From positions 1 through 26,158 of the IMG/VR virus record IMGVR_UViG_3300018876_000087: DNA of 26,158 nucleotides; one strand, given 5' to 3'. The DNA is from a virus. A model generated the notes under the pieces. It saw only the letters and a program-made list of their open reading frames with translations, was not told the origin of the DNA and searched no databases. This document shows positions 1 through 8,700 of this stretch, one piece after another. The number at the start of each line of letters is the position of its first letter. The first letter of the stretch is position 1. The position numbers and the translations under genes were made by a program.

Positions 1-32
1 CCAAATAACTTAAGTAAACTATCGTCTGCCAT
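1..32 (-). CDS. gp20: Start of probable portal vertex protein gp20 (partial, cut by window edge)
   Basis: Only eleven codons are visible, reading M-A-D-D-S-L-L-K-L-F-G from an ATG at 32-30. An AGGG lies seven bases before the ATG and could be the ribosome binding site. The gene follows gp19 and its terminator, which is where T4-type phages encode portal protein gp20, the dodecameric ring through which DNA enters and leaves the head. A Leu-Phe-Gly near the N-terminus fits my memory of marine T4-like portals. The identification rests mainly on gene order, since no portal domain is inside the window. Confidence 0.55.
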   Translation of the reverse strand, partial: MADDSLLKLF

Positions 33-57
33 TTACGTGCCCTAAAAATTAGAAATC

Positions 58-78
58 GGGGGTTCTTGATGAACCCCC
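58..78 (-). terminator. Hairpin terminator after tail tube gene
   Basis: A perfect 8-base inverted repeat (GGGGGTTC / GAACCCCC) with a 5-base loop begins 17 bases after the gp19 stop codon. In the direction of transcription (minus strand) the stem is followed by a T-rich stretch containing TTTCTAATTTTT, which is not a clean T-run. A terminator here fits a T4-like late region, where the highly expressed tube gene ends a transcription unit just before the portal gene. Confidence 0.75.
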
Positions 79-80
79 TT

Positions 81-88
81 TATCTATA
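81..88 (-). promoter_or_regulatory. Candidate weak late promoter before gp20
   Basis: The minus strand reads TATAGATA, one base away from the T4 late promoter consensus TATAAATA. It lies between the gp19 stop and the terminator hairpin. If used, transcription would begin close to or inside the hairpin and the gp20 message would carry part of that structure as its leader. The two other late promoters in this window match the consensus exactly, so this one is uncertain. Confidence 0.25.
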
Positions 89-94
89 CTACTA

Positions 95-622
95 TTAACT
101 GGTGGTATTTGATTCCCAGTATTGATATGAGAACTCAACATCAAACTGTTCTATAGCAGTTTGCTGATCATAGTCCAAAGCAATTTCACCAACTCGAATT
201 GGGAAAGCACCTCGGAAATCATATCGTTTTAGAACAGTTTCGTCTCTATCTAATTGCTCAACTGTAAGATCGGTTTGGTAATCCGTTGGGTTAGACAAAC
301 CTGTGTTAGCAGAATGAGCATTAATACCGTTAACCCAACGCTCCATAGAATCTCTTACAACAAAACCTGTATCATTTAAAATTGTTACGGTCCAGTTGTC
401 GAAGGTTCTGTCACCTGCCATCTTGAGAATACGTCCCCTAAAAGGAACCTCAATGATGCCAGTTGAAGCAGCAGGTAACTGTGCAGTACGGCAGAGAAAA
501 GATGTCAGTTCAACATCTCCTCCTGCATATACTGGGAAGTTTAGCGTAACCTTAAATAGATTAGCGCGAGCACCTCCACCAGTCAGTTTTGATTTAAAGT
601 CATCGACTCCTAAAATTGCCAT
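95..622 (-). CDS. gp19: Tail tube protein gp19
   Basis: This 175-residue protein matches the T4-type tail tube family in length (T4 gp19 is 163 residues), in its N-terminus (M-A-I-L-G-V-D-D-F-K) and in position after the sheath gene. Hexameric rings of it stack to form the rigid inner tube through which DNA passes and which is driven into the cell when the sheath contracts. Visible family features include the segment ending LPAAS near residue 50 and the run ERWVNGINAHSANTG around residues 93-107. A strong ribosome binding site (TAAGGAG, seven bases before the ATG) lies in the 11-base gap after gp18, and the TAA of that site is the gp18 stop. It is probably cotranscribed with gp18 from the promoter at 2423-2416, with the hairpin at 58-78 ending the transcript. 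Confidence 0.93.
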   Translation of the reverse strand: MAILGVDDFKSKLTGGGARANLFKVTLNFPVYAGGDVELTSFLCRTAQLPAASTGIIEVPFRGRILKMAGDRTFDNWTVTILNDTGFVVRDSMERWVNGINAHSANTGLSNPTDYQTDLTVEQLDRDETVLKRYDFRGAFPIRVGEIALDYDQQTAIEQFDVEFSYQYWESNTTS

Positions 623-633
623 CTAGACTCTCC

Positions 634-2349
634 TTATACTACGCCAACCACTTCTTCAAACTCTACTCCCGTTCTCACCGCAACGAAGTTCAGCGTTACG
701 AAGTTGATTGAACGAGCAGGTTTGATGAAGATGCTTGCTACGAAACGATTTGAATCAATCACAGCAGCAGTGTTGTTTGTTTCGTCACACACAACTCTGA
801 AATCCGTGATCCCTCTTCTTCCTTGTATTTCACGCAAGAACGGTTCGACGATCCCGACAAACTCTGATCGAGTAAACTCGTCGTTAAATTCAAACAAGAC
901 ATTTTCTGATGCCTGTTTGATTGCTCTTTCGATAGTAAGGAAAAGTCTTCGTACATTAATGCGATCAAACGCACTTGGGCGAGACTCTTTCGTCTTATCT
1001 CCGTAAAGCAAGATTCCCTGCCCCGGTAGATTTACGATTGGGTTAATGCCTGCTTTATATAGCGTGTCTCTTGCTGCTCTGTCTGCGTTCCACGCAAGAG
1101 AAGTTACACCGAAATATAATCCTCTTCGTTGTCCTGCAGGAGAGAACCAAGGTGCTGCTACCTGATCAGTCAAGGCACAAAGACCAGCAGTAGAACTTGC
1201 TGCAGGAATAAACAAATACTGATCGCTATACTTATCATATACCTTAAGTAAATTGCTATCGGTAATGAGATAAGAAGAAGCAGCATAGTTTATACCAGTA
1301 ACTGCAGTAAGAATTGCACTAGCACTTGCTTGATTCAAAACGGCATTTCTGCTAGGTGATGCGAAAGCAACACAATCTTTTCGTTTCGTGGCAGCAATGC
1401 CTGTTACGTAATCTACTACAGTTTTATGGTCAGCATCACTTACCATGCTAGGACAAATCAGGAGATCTACTGTAATCGTCTCAGGATCGTCAAATGTGTC
1501 CCATCCGGTTTCATAATTTCCTGTGGTTAATGCAGGACTTTCTACACCGTTTGCTAGTTGTAAGTTGCCGTTAGCAATACCGCTTGTAAATGTCGTTTCT
1601 TTTGCACTGCCTAACTGGGTAAGTTCTGAAATATCAGTAACCCAAACATAGTTAGACTTAGCATTGATAACATCAACAAGATAGTTGTTGCTTCCGTCTG
1701 ATGTCAAAGCACCTTTGATCTGCGATACATAGGGAAACTTTTCTAGGACTGCGCCGGGAGTTCCTGTAAATGTTCCGTCTTCGTCAATAACTGCTACATG
1801 GACTTCATCGTCTGCGCCACCATAAGTTGCTGCGTAAGATGAAGTTCCGGGTGCACCGTCAAACTCTGCTGCTAGATCTACAGCAGGGTCAGTGAGTGCC
1901 CATGTTGCGAAGTTTGCGGAATCAGAACAGAAAGCAAGACTTAAACTGTTTCCTGCAGTTCCGGGGTATTTTGCGATAACTTCATTTGAAAGCAAACCAC
2001 TTTCTTGATATTCAAAATCTGATCGATTTTTAACCATTGAAGAAAGAGTGCCAGCATGAATAGCATTTCTTGCGCTGCTACCTGCTGCTCTCGTTACATA
2101 CAACGCGCCTGAATATTTTAAAAAGTAAGATGCAGACAAGAAGTCAATTGCAGCACTGTCGTTACTCAGTGCAGGGGATCCAAATGCTTCCACTAATCCT
2201 GCCTCATTAGAGACTAAAACCGGTTGCTCCACTGGTCCCCAATTAAAGTCTCCTACAAACGCACCCGTAGAAGTATCAACTGCTGGCACTACGCCAGATA
2301 AATCAACTTCTTTGACTGTGATGTTTGGAGACGCGAATTGATTAGCCAT
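634..2349 (-). CDS. gp18: Contractile tail sheath protein gp18
   Basis: This 571-residue protein is the T4-type tail sheath subunit, which polymerises around the gp19 tube and contracts during injection. The N-terminus (ASPNITVKEVDLSGVVPAV, residues 6-24) and the C-terminal core (about residues 470-571, with NVLFEFND, the strand FRVVCD and the final EFEEVVGVV) are typical of the family. Both termini form the conserved inner domain that bonds neighbouring subunits. The central part is variable and faces outward. T4 gp18 has 659 residues, so this version is shorter, most simply by a smaller protruding region. The ATG at 2349 has AAAGGA eight bases upstream, and a perfect late promoter lies 67 bases upstream, giving the highly expressed sheath gene its own start of transcription. 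Confidence 0.95.
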   Translation of the reverse strand: MANQFASPNITVKEVDLSGVVPAVDTSTGAFVGDFNWGPVEQPVLVSNEAGLVEAFGSPALSNDSAAIDFLSASYFLKYSGALYVTRAAGSSARNAIHAGTLSSMVKNRSDFEYQESGLLSNEVIAKYPGTAGNSLSLAFCSDSANFATWALTDPAVDLAAEFDGAPGTSSYAATYGGADDEVHVAVIDEDGTFTGTPGAVLEKFPYVSQIKGALTSDGSNNYLVDVINAKSNYVWVTDISELTQLGSAKETTFTSGIANGNLQLANGVESPALTTGNYETGWDTFDDPETITVDLLICPSMVSDADHKTVVDYVTGIAATKRKDCVAFASPSRNAVLNQASASAILTAVTGINYAASSYLITDSNLLKVYDKYSDQYLFIPAASSTAGLCALTDQVAAPWFSPAGQRRGLYFGVTSLAWNADRAARDTLYKAGINPIVNLPGQGILLYGDKTKESRPSAFDRINVRRLFLTIERAIKQASENVLFEFNDEFTRSEFVGIVEPFLREIQGRRGITDFRVVCDETNNTAAVIDSNRFVASIFIKPARSINFVTLNFVAVRTGVEFEEVVGVV

Positions 2350-2415
2350 AATCGTGTCCTTTTTTTCGTTTACCTATGATAAGAAAACATAATACGGAGA
2401 ATTTCACTATGTTTT

Positions 2416-2423
2416 TATTTATA
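2416..2423 (-). promoter_or_regulatory. T4-type late promoter for gp18-gp19
   Basis: The minus strand carries an exact TATAAATA, the late promoter element recognised in T4 by the phage sigma factor gp55 with the gp45 clamp. It sits in the 86-base gap between gp17 and gp18, with the expected start roughly 55-60 bases before the gp18 ATG. The element is part of a 12-base palindrome (TATTTATAAATA, 2416-2427), so the same box also occurs on the plus strand at 2420-2427. Nothing else is seen in this gap apart from the gp18 ribosome binding site. Confidence 0.85.
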
Positions 2424-2435
2424 AATAATCGAAAT

Positions 2436-4070
2436 TTACCACATGTCAGAAGTGTCAACGGGTTGCCAGACTCCCCATTCTTTTGCTTGGATTTCTTCTC
2501 TTGTTATAATCTCTTCAATATATTCACTACCATCATCGATAACACCAAAGGGTACAACATCTGCTTCAATATCTTTCATCCTTTGTTCAAACAACATGTT
2601 CTTCAAGTCAATGTCAGACATATTGTAGAACATCTCTGTACCCACAAAAAAACCAAACATAACTAAGTTCATCATCAAGTCATCATGGTTGCCTTCTGAT
2701 GCCTCGTATGACTGACCTTTGAGGACAAAAGTGGAGATCTCCATGATAGTCTCTTCATCGACAATCTCTAACTTCTTTTCTTCTAATAGATCTTTAATAC
2801 CGGAACAACCAATGCGCTTGGTCCTACGGTTCATTTCCACACCGATTTGAGAAGACTTGATAGCAGAAGAAACGTGCACGTTCTCATACTCTATGTCATA
2901 ATATAGTCCATTGCAGACTACAGCACCTTGATCATTATTCTCAATAACGACATATGCATTATTGTAAACGGCAGCATACTTATATATAATATTAGGGAAG
3001 AGTATTGGAGAGATAGTATTGTTCCGATACACAGCCACTTGTTTAAATGGGCGGGTCGAAATGTCGATGACAGTGAACGTAGAGTAGTCCTGACCTCTTC
3101 CTTTCGAGACATCAACGGTCATGATGTACTCGTGACTCTGCAGAGTTTCTTCGTAAATTAGTAACTGACCACCCTCCCGAACATGCAGGGGCGGTTTTGA
3201 TCGCAATGACAAAAGCGTCTCTGCATTTATAAGGGTATCGCCTGTCCCAAAGAATGTGTTGCCAAATTCTTGGTCAAACTGAAGTTGGGAAGTGTTTGCT
3301 ATTGTCTGTTCTTTCCACTTCTCGTCTCTGCCGGGAACATCCCACCAGTCTACACGAAACGGTTTATACTCGTTGATACCTTGTTCCGCACCTTGCCATA
3401 TATTGTGGAAAATGTTTCCGATACCATTTGCGGTAGACGTGATGATAACTTTTGTGTCCACACCGGACGAGATAACTGGATAGGTGGAAGTATAGAATTC
3501 ACCTGCTCGCTCAACAAAAGCAAACTCATCGAGATAGAGCAAATTAACAGACATGCCCCGAATAGAAGACCCACTAGTGGAAGCAGCAACAATGCGACTG
3601 TTATTGCTAAACTCAATAGAACCCTTATTAAGAGATTTACAACCGGGTTGGAGGAAGAAAGGAAGGTTCTCAAGCATGAGCGTAATTCTTCCCAGCATCT
3701 CACGAGAGGTTGCCCCTTTGTTTGCCAGAATTGCGATGGTTTTTTCGGGGTGGAATATTGCGTACCATAGTAGGTAGGCGACAGAAGAAATACTTTTGCC
3801 GCTTTGTCTACAAGCCAAAATAACACTAAAACGATTATCGTTAAAGTGGCGGAACATGTTTTCTTGATATGGGTAGAGATTAAATGGAACAAGTCCTCTG
3901 TCAAGTGAGATAATCTTGACATAGTGTTCCGCAAAGTAGGCGGGACTTGCCATGCATTTCGCGTACTCATGTACTTCCTCCTGTGTCCACTCTTGGACTA
4001 CACCGTCTTTCTTTACAAGAGAATTGTATTGATAAGTATCATTGCTGAACATTCGAGTCGGTTGTAACAT
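2436..4070 (-). CDS. gp17: Large terminase subunit gp17 (packaging ATPase and nuclease)
   Basis: This is the motor that pumps DNA into the prohead and cuts the concatemer (544 residues; T4 gp17 has 610). The N-terminal ATPase has Walker A CRQSGKS (residues 87-93), Walker B LLYLDEF with D181-E182, and a coupling motif TSTANG (211-216). The C-terminal RNase H-like nuclease has TVDVSKGRGQDYS with D320, VVIENN with E377, and NHDD with D463-D464, matching the three acidic positions of T4 gp17. I chose ATG 4070 over the TTG at 4073 because AAGGTG lies directly upstream at normal spacing. The gene overlaps gp16 by 32 bases, which suggests translational coupling of the two subunits. Confidence 0.96.
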   Translation of the reverse strand: MLQPTRMFSNDTYQYNSLVKKDGVVQEWTQEEVHEYAKCMASPAYFAEHYVKIISLDRGLVPFNLYPYQENMFRHFNDNRFSVILACRQSGKSISSVAYLLWYAIFHPEKTIAILANKGATSREMLGRITLMLENLPFFLQPGCKSLNKGSIEFSNNSRIVAASTSGSSIRGMSVNLLYLDEFAFVERAGEFYTSTYPVISSGVDTKVIITSTANGIGNIFHNIWQGAEQGINEYKPFRVDWWDVPGRDEKWKEQTIANTSQLQFDQEFGNTFFGTGDTLINAETLLSLRSKPPLHVREGGQLLIYEETLQSHEYIMTVDVSKGRGQDYSTFTVIDISTRPFKQVAVYRNNTISPILFPNIIYKYAAVYNNAYVVIENNDQGAVVCNGLYYDIEYENVHVSSAIKSSQIGVEMNRRTKRIGCSGIKDLLEEKKLEIVDEETIMEISTFVLKGQSYEASEGNHDDLMMNLVMFGFFVGTEMFYNMSDIDLKNMLFEQRMKDIEADVVPFGVIDDGSEYIEEIITREEIQAKEWGVWQPVDTSDMW

Positions 4071-4413
4071 CAATCACCTTTTCTACCTTATCCTGTAATA
4101 ATCTCTGTAAGTCAGTTGTGCTTCCTAAAAACACATTGTTGTTTGTAATTTGTTTTGCTTCATGCTTCGAAGGTTCTTTCAGATCTTTCTGCTTCTTATT
4201 CAGATCCATAAGTTTGTCGTTGGTGTCTGCAAGGTTCTTGATCAAACCAGACAACACTTCAAAAGCACGAGGGTGTTCTGATTCACGAGCAACCTCGATC
4301 ATCAAGTCAAGAGATTCCTTACCCTTCTCGATGAGTTCATAGTATGTAGCACGTGAATAATCGTAATCGTAATCAGTCTTTTCTTCTGGCGTATTTTTAT
4401 CGTGATGTTTCAT
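4039..4413 (-). CDS. gp16: Small terminase subunit gp16
   Basis: This 124-residue protein sits directly before gp17 and has the hallmarks of T4 gp16 (164 residues): a charged N-terminus, a long central helical region (about residues 25-85) with SEHPRAFEVLSGLIKNLADT, then a polar linker and the short conserved stretch NNNVFLGSTTDLQRLL near residues 90-105. In T4 the small subunit forms a ring that regulates the gp17 ATPase and nuclease and helps select DNA for packaging. The ATG overlaps the stop codon of the preceding gene (TAATG), and the upstream ribosome binding site is weak, so reinitiation is likely. The protein is shorter than T4 gp16, mainly at the ends. Confidence 0.88.
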   Translation of the reverse strand: MKHHDKNTPEEKTDYDYDYSRATYYELIEKGKESLDLMIEVARESEHPRAFEVLSGLIKNLADTNDKLMDLNKKQKDLKEPSKHEAKQITNNNVFLGSTTDLQRLLQDKVEKVIDVTTDSNVQQ

Positions 4414-5708
4414 TAATCGTTTCTTGCTTGTAGATCAAAATCAAATCCTGCGGTCAACACAGTAGTTCCTGTACCAAGAGTTCCAGAATATTCTTTAATA
4501 ATAAATTCAATGTAACCAGATTGCTGTGTTGATTGAGAGCCTGAAATAATATTTACCACGTCACATTTCATTTGAATTTGTATATCTTCGTTCATTTGAA
4601 ACCATGCTGGCGAGGTGTCATCTTGTTCCCATTGAACATTGGTTACACCTGCCTCATTTCCGTTTAAAACAGTAGACCCTTTGATTAAAAATACGGTGTC
4701 GTAACTTCCTACGTTTGCCGGAGAGTTTGGAAAATCCGATGATCTTGTGCTATTGCCCGCCAATCTCGCTGCCTTGGTGCTATTTTCATAAACATTTACC
4801 TGTATCTGATAGTTGTCACCAAATGTTGTAGTATGATTTGCGGCGTCTGTCCATTCGTTAGCAGTAACAGACGGAGAAACACTATCTGTAGGATCGGTTG
4901 TTGCAGAGCCGCCGGGATCAAAAACGGTATTAACTGCAGAAGCATCACCGTTTCTAAACAAAGTTACTGTTGAAGTTACATTTCCACCACTAACCTGACT
5001 TCTGTATCTGTTCGTCATATCTGTCGGCGAAAACGCAAAATTCAGTGCAGGGGTTTGACTATCATCCGTAACATTTAATTGAATTGAGTCAACGCTTGTT
5101 CCAGTGTCACTACCTGTTCTAACGTGCAGATAGAAAGTTTCTGTGCTTCCATCTGTGAATGCGTCTGCCGTAGCATCAATATCGAAAGTACCTGAATTGC
5201 TGGTAATTTCAAATCCTGTACCGCCTGAATTGTATGCTTGCCAGTCAGTAGATGCCTGTGTTGTTCCGGGTGCATCGGTAGTAATGTTCCAGTATAAGAA
5301 AGTTCCATCAGAAACGTTCGTTGTGTTGACTGTGATCGTTTGTGCGGGGTCAGACTCAAGAACAGTAAGCGGATCTGATCCCTGAATCTCATATGTCGGT
5401 GATGCAGCAGCAGCACCATCAACCACCTGAAAATCTAATGTGACTTTTCCGGTGAACCCTGCGTTATCTGCTACTTCTAATGTAAAGTTTCTGGTACCTT
5501 GAGTTCCAGTTTGTTCTTTCACGCCTAAGACTATATCTGTAGTATTACCAGTGCAAGCTTGAGTTCCAGAAGAAACATCGAAATCGTTTGCTACATTTCC
5601 GGCAGTGCCTCCACCACCTGCTCCACGAGATACTACCCGGAAGTGAAACGTAGTTGTTGCTGGGTTGTAGTTCGTAGAATTTACGACATATGTATAATTA
5701 ATTGTCAT
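4413..5708 (-). CDS. Beta-sandwich virion decoration/fibre protein, 431 residues
   Basis: I do not recognise a named gene. The protein is almost entirely beta-rich, Thr/Ser/Asn/Gly-rich and low in lysine, like phage surface proteins. Three parts can be seen. Residues 1-97 form a beta domain containing a RGAGGGG turn. Residues about 100-215 look like the Calx-beta/Ig-like module of marine phage fibres: a LESDPAQTITV opening strand, then LYWNITT, a GTFDI strand, and ETFYLHVRTG. Residues about 215-431 form a C-terminal domain ending in GYIEFIIKEYSGTLGTGTT and FDFDLQARND. This C-terminal part resembles that of the 1423-residue neighbour, so the two may be related by duplication. The start overlaps the neighbour's stop (TAATG) and gp16 starts in its own stop, so it is translated with that operon. 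No signal peptide or membrane segment is seen. Confidence 0.75.
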   Translation of the reverse strand: MTINYTYVVNSTNYNPATTTFHFRVVSRGAGGGGTAGNVANDFDVSSGTQACTGNTTDIVLGVKEQTGTQGTRNFTLEVADNAGFTGKVTLDFQVVDGAAAASPTYEIQGSDPLTVLESDPAQTITVNTTNVSDGTFLYWNITTDAPGTTQASTDWQAYNSGGTGFEITSNSGTFDIDATADAFTDGSTETFYLHVRTGSDTGTSVDSIQLNVTDDSQTPALNFAFSPTDMTNRYRSQVSGGNVTSTVTLFRNGDASAVNTVFDPGGSATTDPTDSVSPSVTANEWTDAANHTTTFGDNYQIQVNVYENSTKAARLAGNSTRSSDFPNSPANVGSYDTVFLIKGSTVLNGNEAGVTNVQWEQDDTSPAWFQMNEDIQIQMKCDVVNIISGSQSTQQSGYIEFIIKEYSGTLGTGTTVLTAGFDFDLQARND

Positions 5709-8700
5709 TATAACCCACCACTAGTGTCAATTTCAACACCGATATAATATACATTGAATGTGTCTTGTACTGTTGAAGTTGCAACATCTCTAATCTCAAA
5801 TTGAATACTATATTGCGGAGTTTCAATACCTGTAGAATTTGTCACGTCAAGTTCCCAAGTTCTGTTCGTGCCCAAACCTAACCACGAACCAAATGTTCCA
5901 GTGAAAGATGAGTTTGAAGAAGTACTGCTACTATTTAGAGTTGCTCTAATTTCGTAATCGCTTGCCAATTCAGAAGTTACGCCAGTTGCCCACGTTCCAT
6001 TATCCACTTCAAGAAAACTATTTGATCCGGGAGTTATATTACCAACACCTTTAATCTTAAAGTCGTTAGCAAACTTAATATAAGCATTTGCCGAAGCAGG
6101 CGACCCACCAAACGACAATGCGTAAGATTGCGAACCTGTACCAGTAGTAGTATTACTAGATGTTGGGAATGAGTACGACCCAGCATTAGACGGATTAATG
6201 GCAATAGTCGCGCTTGCTGCTGTTCCGCCATCGTTGATGCTCGCAGGACCAGTTACCGAATTCAAAGATCCTGCTTCATCCACAAGAGAGAAAGTATCAC
6301 TAGCAGTGTTGCTGTATGTTGCACCAGTTCCATCAACCGTTATTGTTGTAGGTCCTTGATAAACAGGATCACTTGTGCTAGTTCTGTTAACTGTTACGGA
6401 TCCACCACCGCTGCTAAACTGTGCTGCCGTAATTTGTCCACTTGCGTTAACCCTCGTATCACCAGTAATATCCCAATCAAAGTCTTCGTATGTTCCGGTG
6501 TTAGTCAAACTAGCAACAACCGTGAAACTCCATGCGTCTCCTTCGGTAACATTACCAGCGGGTGCCGTAAGAGTGTATGTGATATCTGCTGCACCATCTT
6601 CCAGAGTTAATGTGTCAGTTGCCTGAACCCCTGTTGTTTGTCCTGTAACCGTAAATGTAAGTAAAGGATCATTTTCAAAAGTTCCCGGAGCAGAGGTTGT
6701 GATGTCTATATCAACATATCCCGGAGATGTAAATGTACCAGACGTTGCACTTAATCGTGCATCAGCAGGAGACACAGACCAATCTACATCTTCGCCTACC
6801 GCATCAGTAACACCAAGATCAAGTCTAATTGTAGCACCTTCTACAAGAGAGGTGACACTTGTATTGCTGGTGTTTCTAATAGTAAGAGAGTAGGTTGGCA
6901 AAAGATCTGTAAGATCAAAGGTTACCGTATCTTGAACACCAGAGGATTGTCCTGTAACAGTCAAAGTAATAGTTTGCGGATTGTCTGTTCCTGCATTGAT
7001 AGAAGTTGGAATATTTAAGTTTCCATACGATGAACCATTCCATGTGAACGTGTCTCCTGCGGTGCTGTATCTTCCAGTACCATCATCACTGATAGCAAGG
7101 TCTACATCTTCTTCCACACTGTTCGTGAAATTAAGTCCGACTACAATAGTGTCGCCTTCCACATACGATGTTTGTGAAGTGATAACTTCGTATATTGGTA
7201 CAACATCATTTAACACAACCGTTGTGCTATCAGTTTGACCAGAACTTGCTCCCGTGACACTAACAGATATATTTTCCCCTAATGCATTTTGTATAGCGGG
7301 ATCCAAAGTTGTTGCAATAGTGATATCGTTATAAGCGGGTGAAGTAAAGGTGTAAGCACCAGCAGTGTATCGTCCTGATCCATCATCTGCAACTGTAACG
7401 TTAACATCTTCTGAAACAGGATTAACTACTGCGAGAGACAAGACGATATCGTTGCCTTCGGTAACTGGCGTGTTGGAAGAAACTGTGTATTCTGGAATAA
7501 CATCTGTGATATCTACTGCGAATGATGCAATTTCGTTTGCTGCATCTGTATTACTGTCAGACACTTTGATCGTAAAACTTTCGGTGTTTTCTGTCAGAGC
7601 ATCCAGCACCGCAGCAAGATCCATAGTAGATGTCATGATCATGGTGTCACCGGCAGCAGTAACACTGTTAGCAGTGCTGTCAGTAGTTAAGACTCCTCTG
7701 CTTCCTGAACGAGGAGGAGTACTAGTAAAGTCTGCATCAGCAAGTCCGTCTACCCACCAATAATAATTAGTTCCGGGTACTGAATTCTTATGAGTAAATG
7801 CCCAAGAACCACTCGCAGCACCTTCGGTAATACTAGTAGGACCAGTGATCACTGGATTAGAAACAGCAGCATCGACCATTGTAATTGTACCAGTGCTCTG
7901 TATGCCATCGTGGTTCGTCACTCTAACCGTTGCTTGTTGAGTGCCTCTGTAATATCCATCAACAGTTGTTGCCGACATGGTCAAGTTAGTAGATGCTGCT
8001 GAGAAAGGTTCTCTTCCCGTAAGCGTAGAGATTCTACCATCTAAACTATCAAGAATCTCCCACTGTACGCCATCAGTAGTTAATGTTTCTGTTCCTGAAT
8101 TGTAAAAATAATCGCCATTTGGATTATGCTCACTACCATCTCCGGAGTCTGGTGTTCCAGATATTGTGGAAACATTTATTACAACATCGTCTCCCTCGGT
8201 GATGCTCGTATCCCCTGTAGTATATCGGGGATAGATCGAGGTATCATTAATGGTAACTAGTTGACCTTGCTGTGTAGTATCGCTAGGATTAAGATGAGCA
8301 AGAAGTTCTACCGTGTTTGCATCGCCGTGATAATCTGTGTAAGTCGCAGGTCCAACCAAGAATACTCTAAAGGTTTGTGCCCCTTCTGTGATGTAATCTT
8401 TTTTAATACGAACATTAAATGTACCAGTTCCGCTGCTGATAGTGACTGGTTGTCGATTTGCAAACCCAACTCCGTTTTGAACCCCTGCACTGTTTCCAAA
8501 GTCATTAGTGTGAGCAGTTAAAGTTGCGTCCAATGCAGGATCACTTCCAACGTTAGTTGTTTTGTCTGCGATATACCAGTAGATAGTTCCATCCGGTAGG
8601 TTTATTCCGTCAATGGTTATTGCTTGGTTGCTATCTAATTCATCGACGGAAGTTGTAGTTACGGTATAGTGAACATCGTTGATTGAATAAGTGTTTTCAA

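Noticed and set aside
2376-2666. Plus-strand 96-codon frame near the palindromic promoter
   Set aside because: Its start lies upstream of the possible plus-strand promoter box, and most of it is antisense to gp17.
3224-3231. TATAAATG on the minus strand inside gp17, one base off the late promoter consensus
   Set aside because: No gene start follows, and a single near-match in 26 kb is expected by chance.
3350-3970. 206-codon open frame on the minus strand inside gp17
   Set aside because: It is an alternative frame of the terminase gene, whose motifs are all intact in the main frame; the shadow protein shows no recognisable features.
4071-4073. TTG start for gp17
   Set aside because: The next codon is ATG and has a good AAGGTG at proper spacing.
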